Source: Duganella aceris
GTDB lineage: Bacteria; Pseudomonadota; Gammaproteobacteria; Burkholderiales; Burkholderiaceae_D
Direction: 5' to 3'
Assembly: GCF_011090165.1 (NCBI RefSeq)
Contig: NZ_JAADJT010000005.1
Span: 124,001-188,000 of the forward strand
DNA: 64,000 nucleotides
The number at the start of each line of letters is the position of its first letter. The first letter of the stretch is position 1. Shown piece after piece: positions 63,719-64,000 of the stretch. The notes beneath the pieces were generated by a model that worked only from the letters and a program-made list of their open reading frames with translations, was not told the DNA's origin and did not search any database. The translations under genes and the position numbers were made by a program.

Positions 63719-64000
63719 ATGGACAGTATGGACATGGACGTGCTGCACGCGTGCGCGCGCTGGGTGGCCGAGGGAAGGCGCTGCGAGTTGGTGACCGTGA
63801 TTAAAACGTGGGGGTCGAGTCCTCGGCCGCCCGGCGCGTTGCTCGCCGTCGGCGACGACGGCAGCGTTGTCGGTTCTGTTTCGGGTGGCTGTATCGAGGA
63901 CGATTTGATCGCCAAGGTGCGCGCCGAGGGATTGACCCGGTTGGCTCCGGAACTGGTCAGTTACGGTATCAGCGCTGATCAGGCACATCGTTTTGGCCTG
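63719..64000 (+). CDS. XdhC-family molybdenum enzyme maturation protein, 5' part
   Basis: The first 94 residues are visible and the gene runs off the window. They read MDVLHACARWVAEGRRCELVTVIKTWGSSPRPPGALLAVGDDGSVVGSVSGGCIEDDLI, the N-terminal XdhC signature (GSSPRPPGA, GSVSGGC). XdhC proteins insert and sulfurate the molybdenum cofactor in xanthine oxidase-family enzymes, so it probably serves the dehydrogenase at 57825-60484. ATG 63719 has AAAGGG at 6 bases; ATGs at 63728 and 63734 are also in frame. It is divergent from the SRPBCC gene. Confidence 0.85.
   Translation, partial: MDSMDMDVLHACARWVAEGRRCELVTVIKTWGSSPRPPGALLAVGDDGSVVGSVSGGCIEDDLIAKVRAEGLTRLAPELVSYGISADQAHRFGL

Overview
The window reads as chromosomal DNA of a high-GC betaproteobacterium, most likely Oxalobacteraceae (Massilia, Duganella or a relative). 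This is an inference from gene content and order: the end of the lipid A cluster (lpxA-lpxB-rnhB-TrmH-type methylase), the ppsR/ppsA pair, a guaB-guaA block, two PEP-CTERM surface proteins, a TIGR03118 lipoprotein and TorF-type porin genes. I see no rRNA, CRISPR array, intact insertion sequence or phage genes.

Bases 1-20142 are mostly housekeeping. They hold lipid A synthesis and RNase HII, an EAL-domain response regulator, PEP synthase with its divergent regulator, an NfeD/stomatin pair and a DUF4259 protein. A perfect 90-bp palindrome at 9993-10082 follows. Next come a PEP-CTERM protein, an NHL-type lipoprotein, and a tightly coupled four-gene unit on the minus strand (ECF sigma factor, anti-sigma factor, subtilisin-like protease, TorF-like porin) joined by 4-nt ATGA/GTGA overlaps. 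A sirtuin, a FlgO-like lipoprotein pair, smpB, RatA-like and RnfH-like genes and a large esterase-like protein complete this part.

Bases 20290-30203 hold a solute-binding protein and a minus-strand sugar operon: a LacI regulator, gluconokinase, a GPH symporter, a GH94 phosphorylase whose features fit cellobionic acid phosphorylase, and a secreted GH3 beta-glucosidase. Two LacI-type operators flank the regulator. Together these genes predict uptake and phosphorolysis of cellobionate, with gluconate fed to gluconokinase. A DUF4124 protein and a second PEP-CTERM protein follow, then guaB and guaA (30415-33564).

After guaA lies a scarred junction (33690-34870): a 3' fragment of tRNA-Cys, a tRNA-Gly gene lacking three bases near its 3' end, and a frameshifted, 5'-truncated transposition-type ATPase. 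The rest (34874-64000) is an accessory-looking region of regulators, short-chain and medium-chain dehydrogenases, flavin enzymes and alpha/beta hydrolases.

Its first half centres on an EgtB-EgtD fusion (ergothioneine synthesis), three related TetR regulators, an MFS exporter, two near-identical hydrolases (one exported and carrying a CxxCH motif) and an LLM flavin monooxygenase preceded by a 27-residue coupled leader ORF. Nine copies of a 16-bp motif close to TATGTACGACCGTATT lie in the intergenic spaces of this half, so one TetR-type regulon probably links these genes. The second half carries an AraC/NmrA pair, an SDR-MDR-SDR-membrane protein-hydrolase block beside a fourth TetR with its own inverted-repeat operator, an aldo/keto reductase, a two-subunit molybdenum dehydrogenase, two Old Yellow Enzymes, a secreted SRPBCC protein, and the start of an XdhC-type maturation factor cut by the window end.
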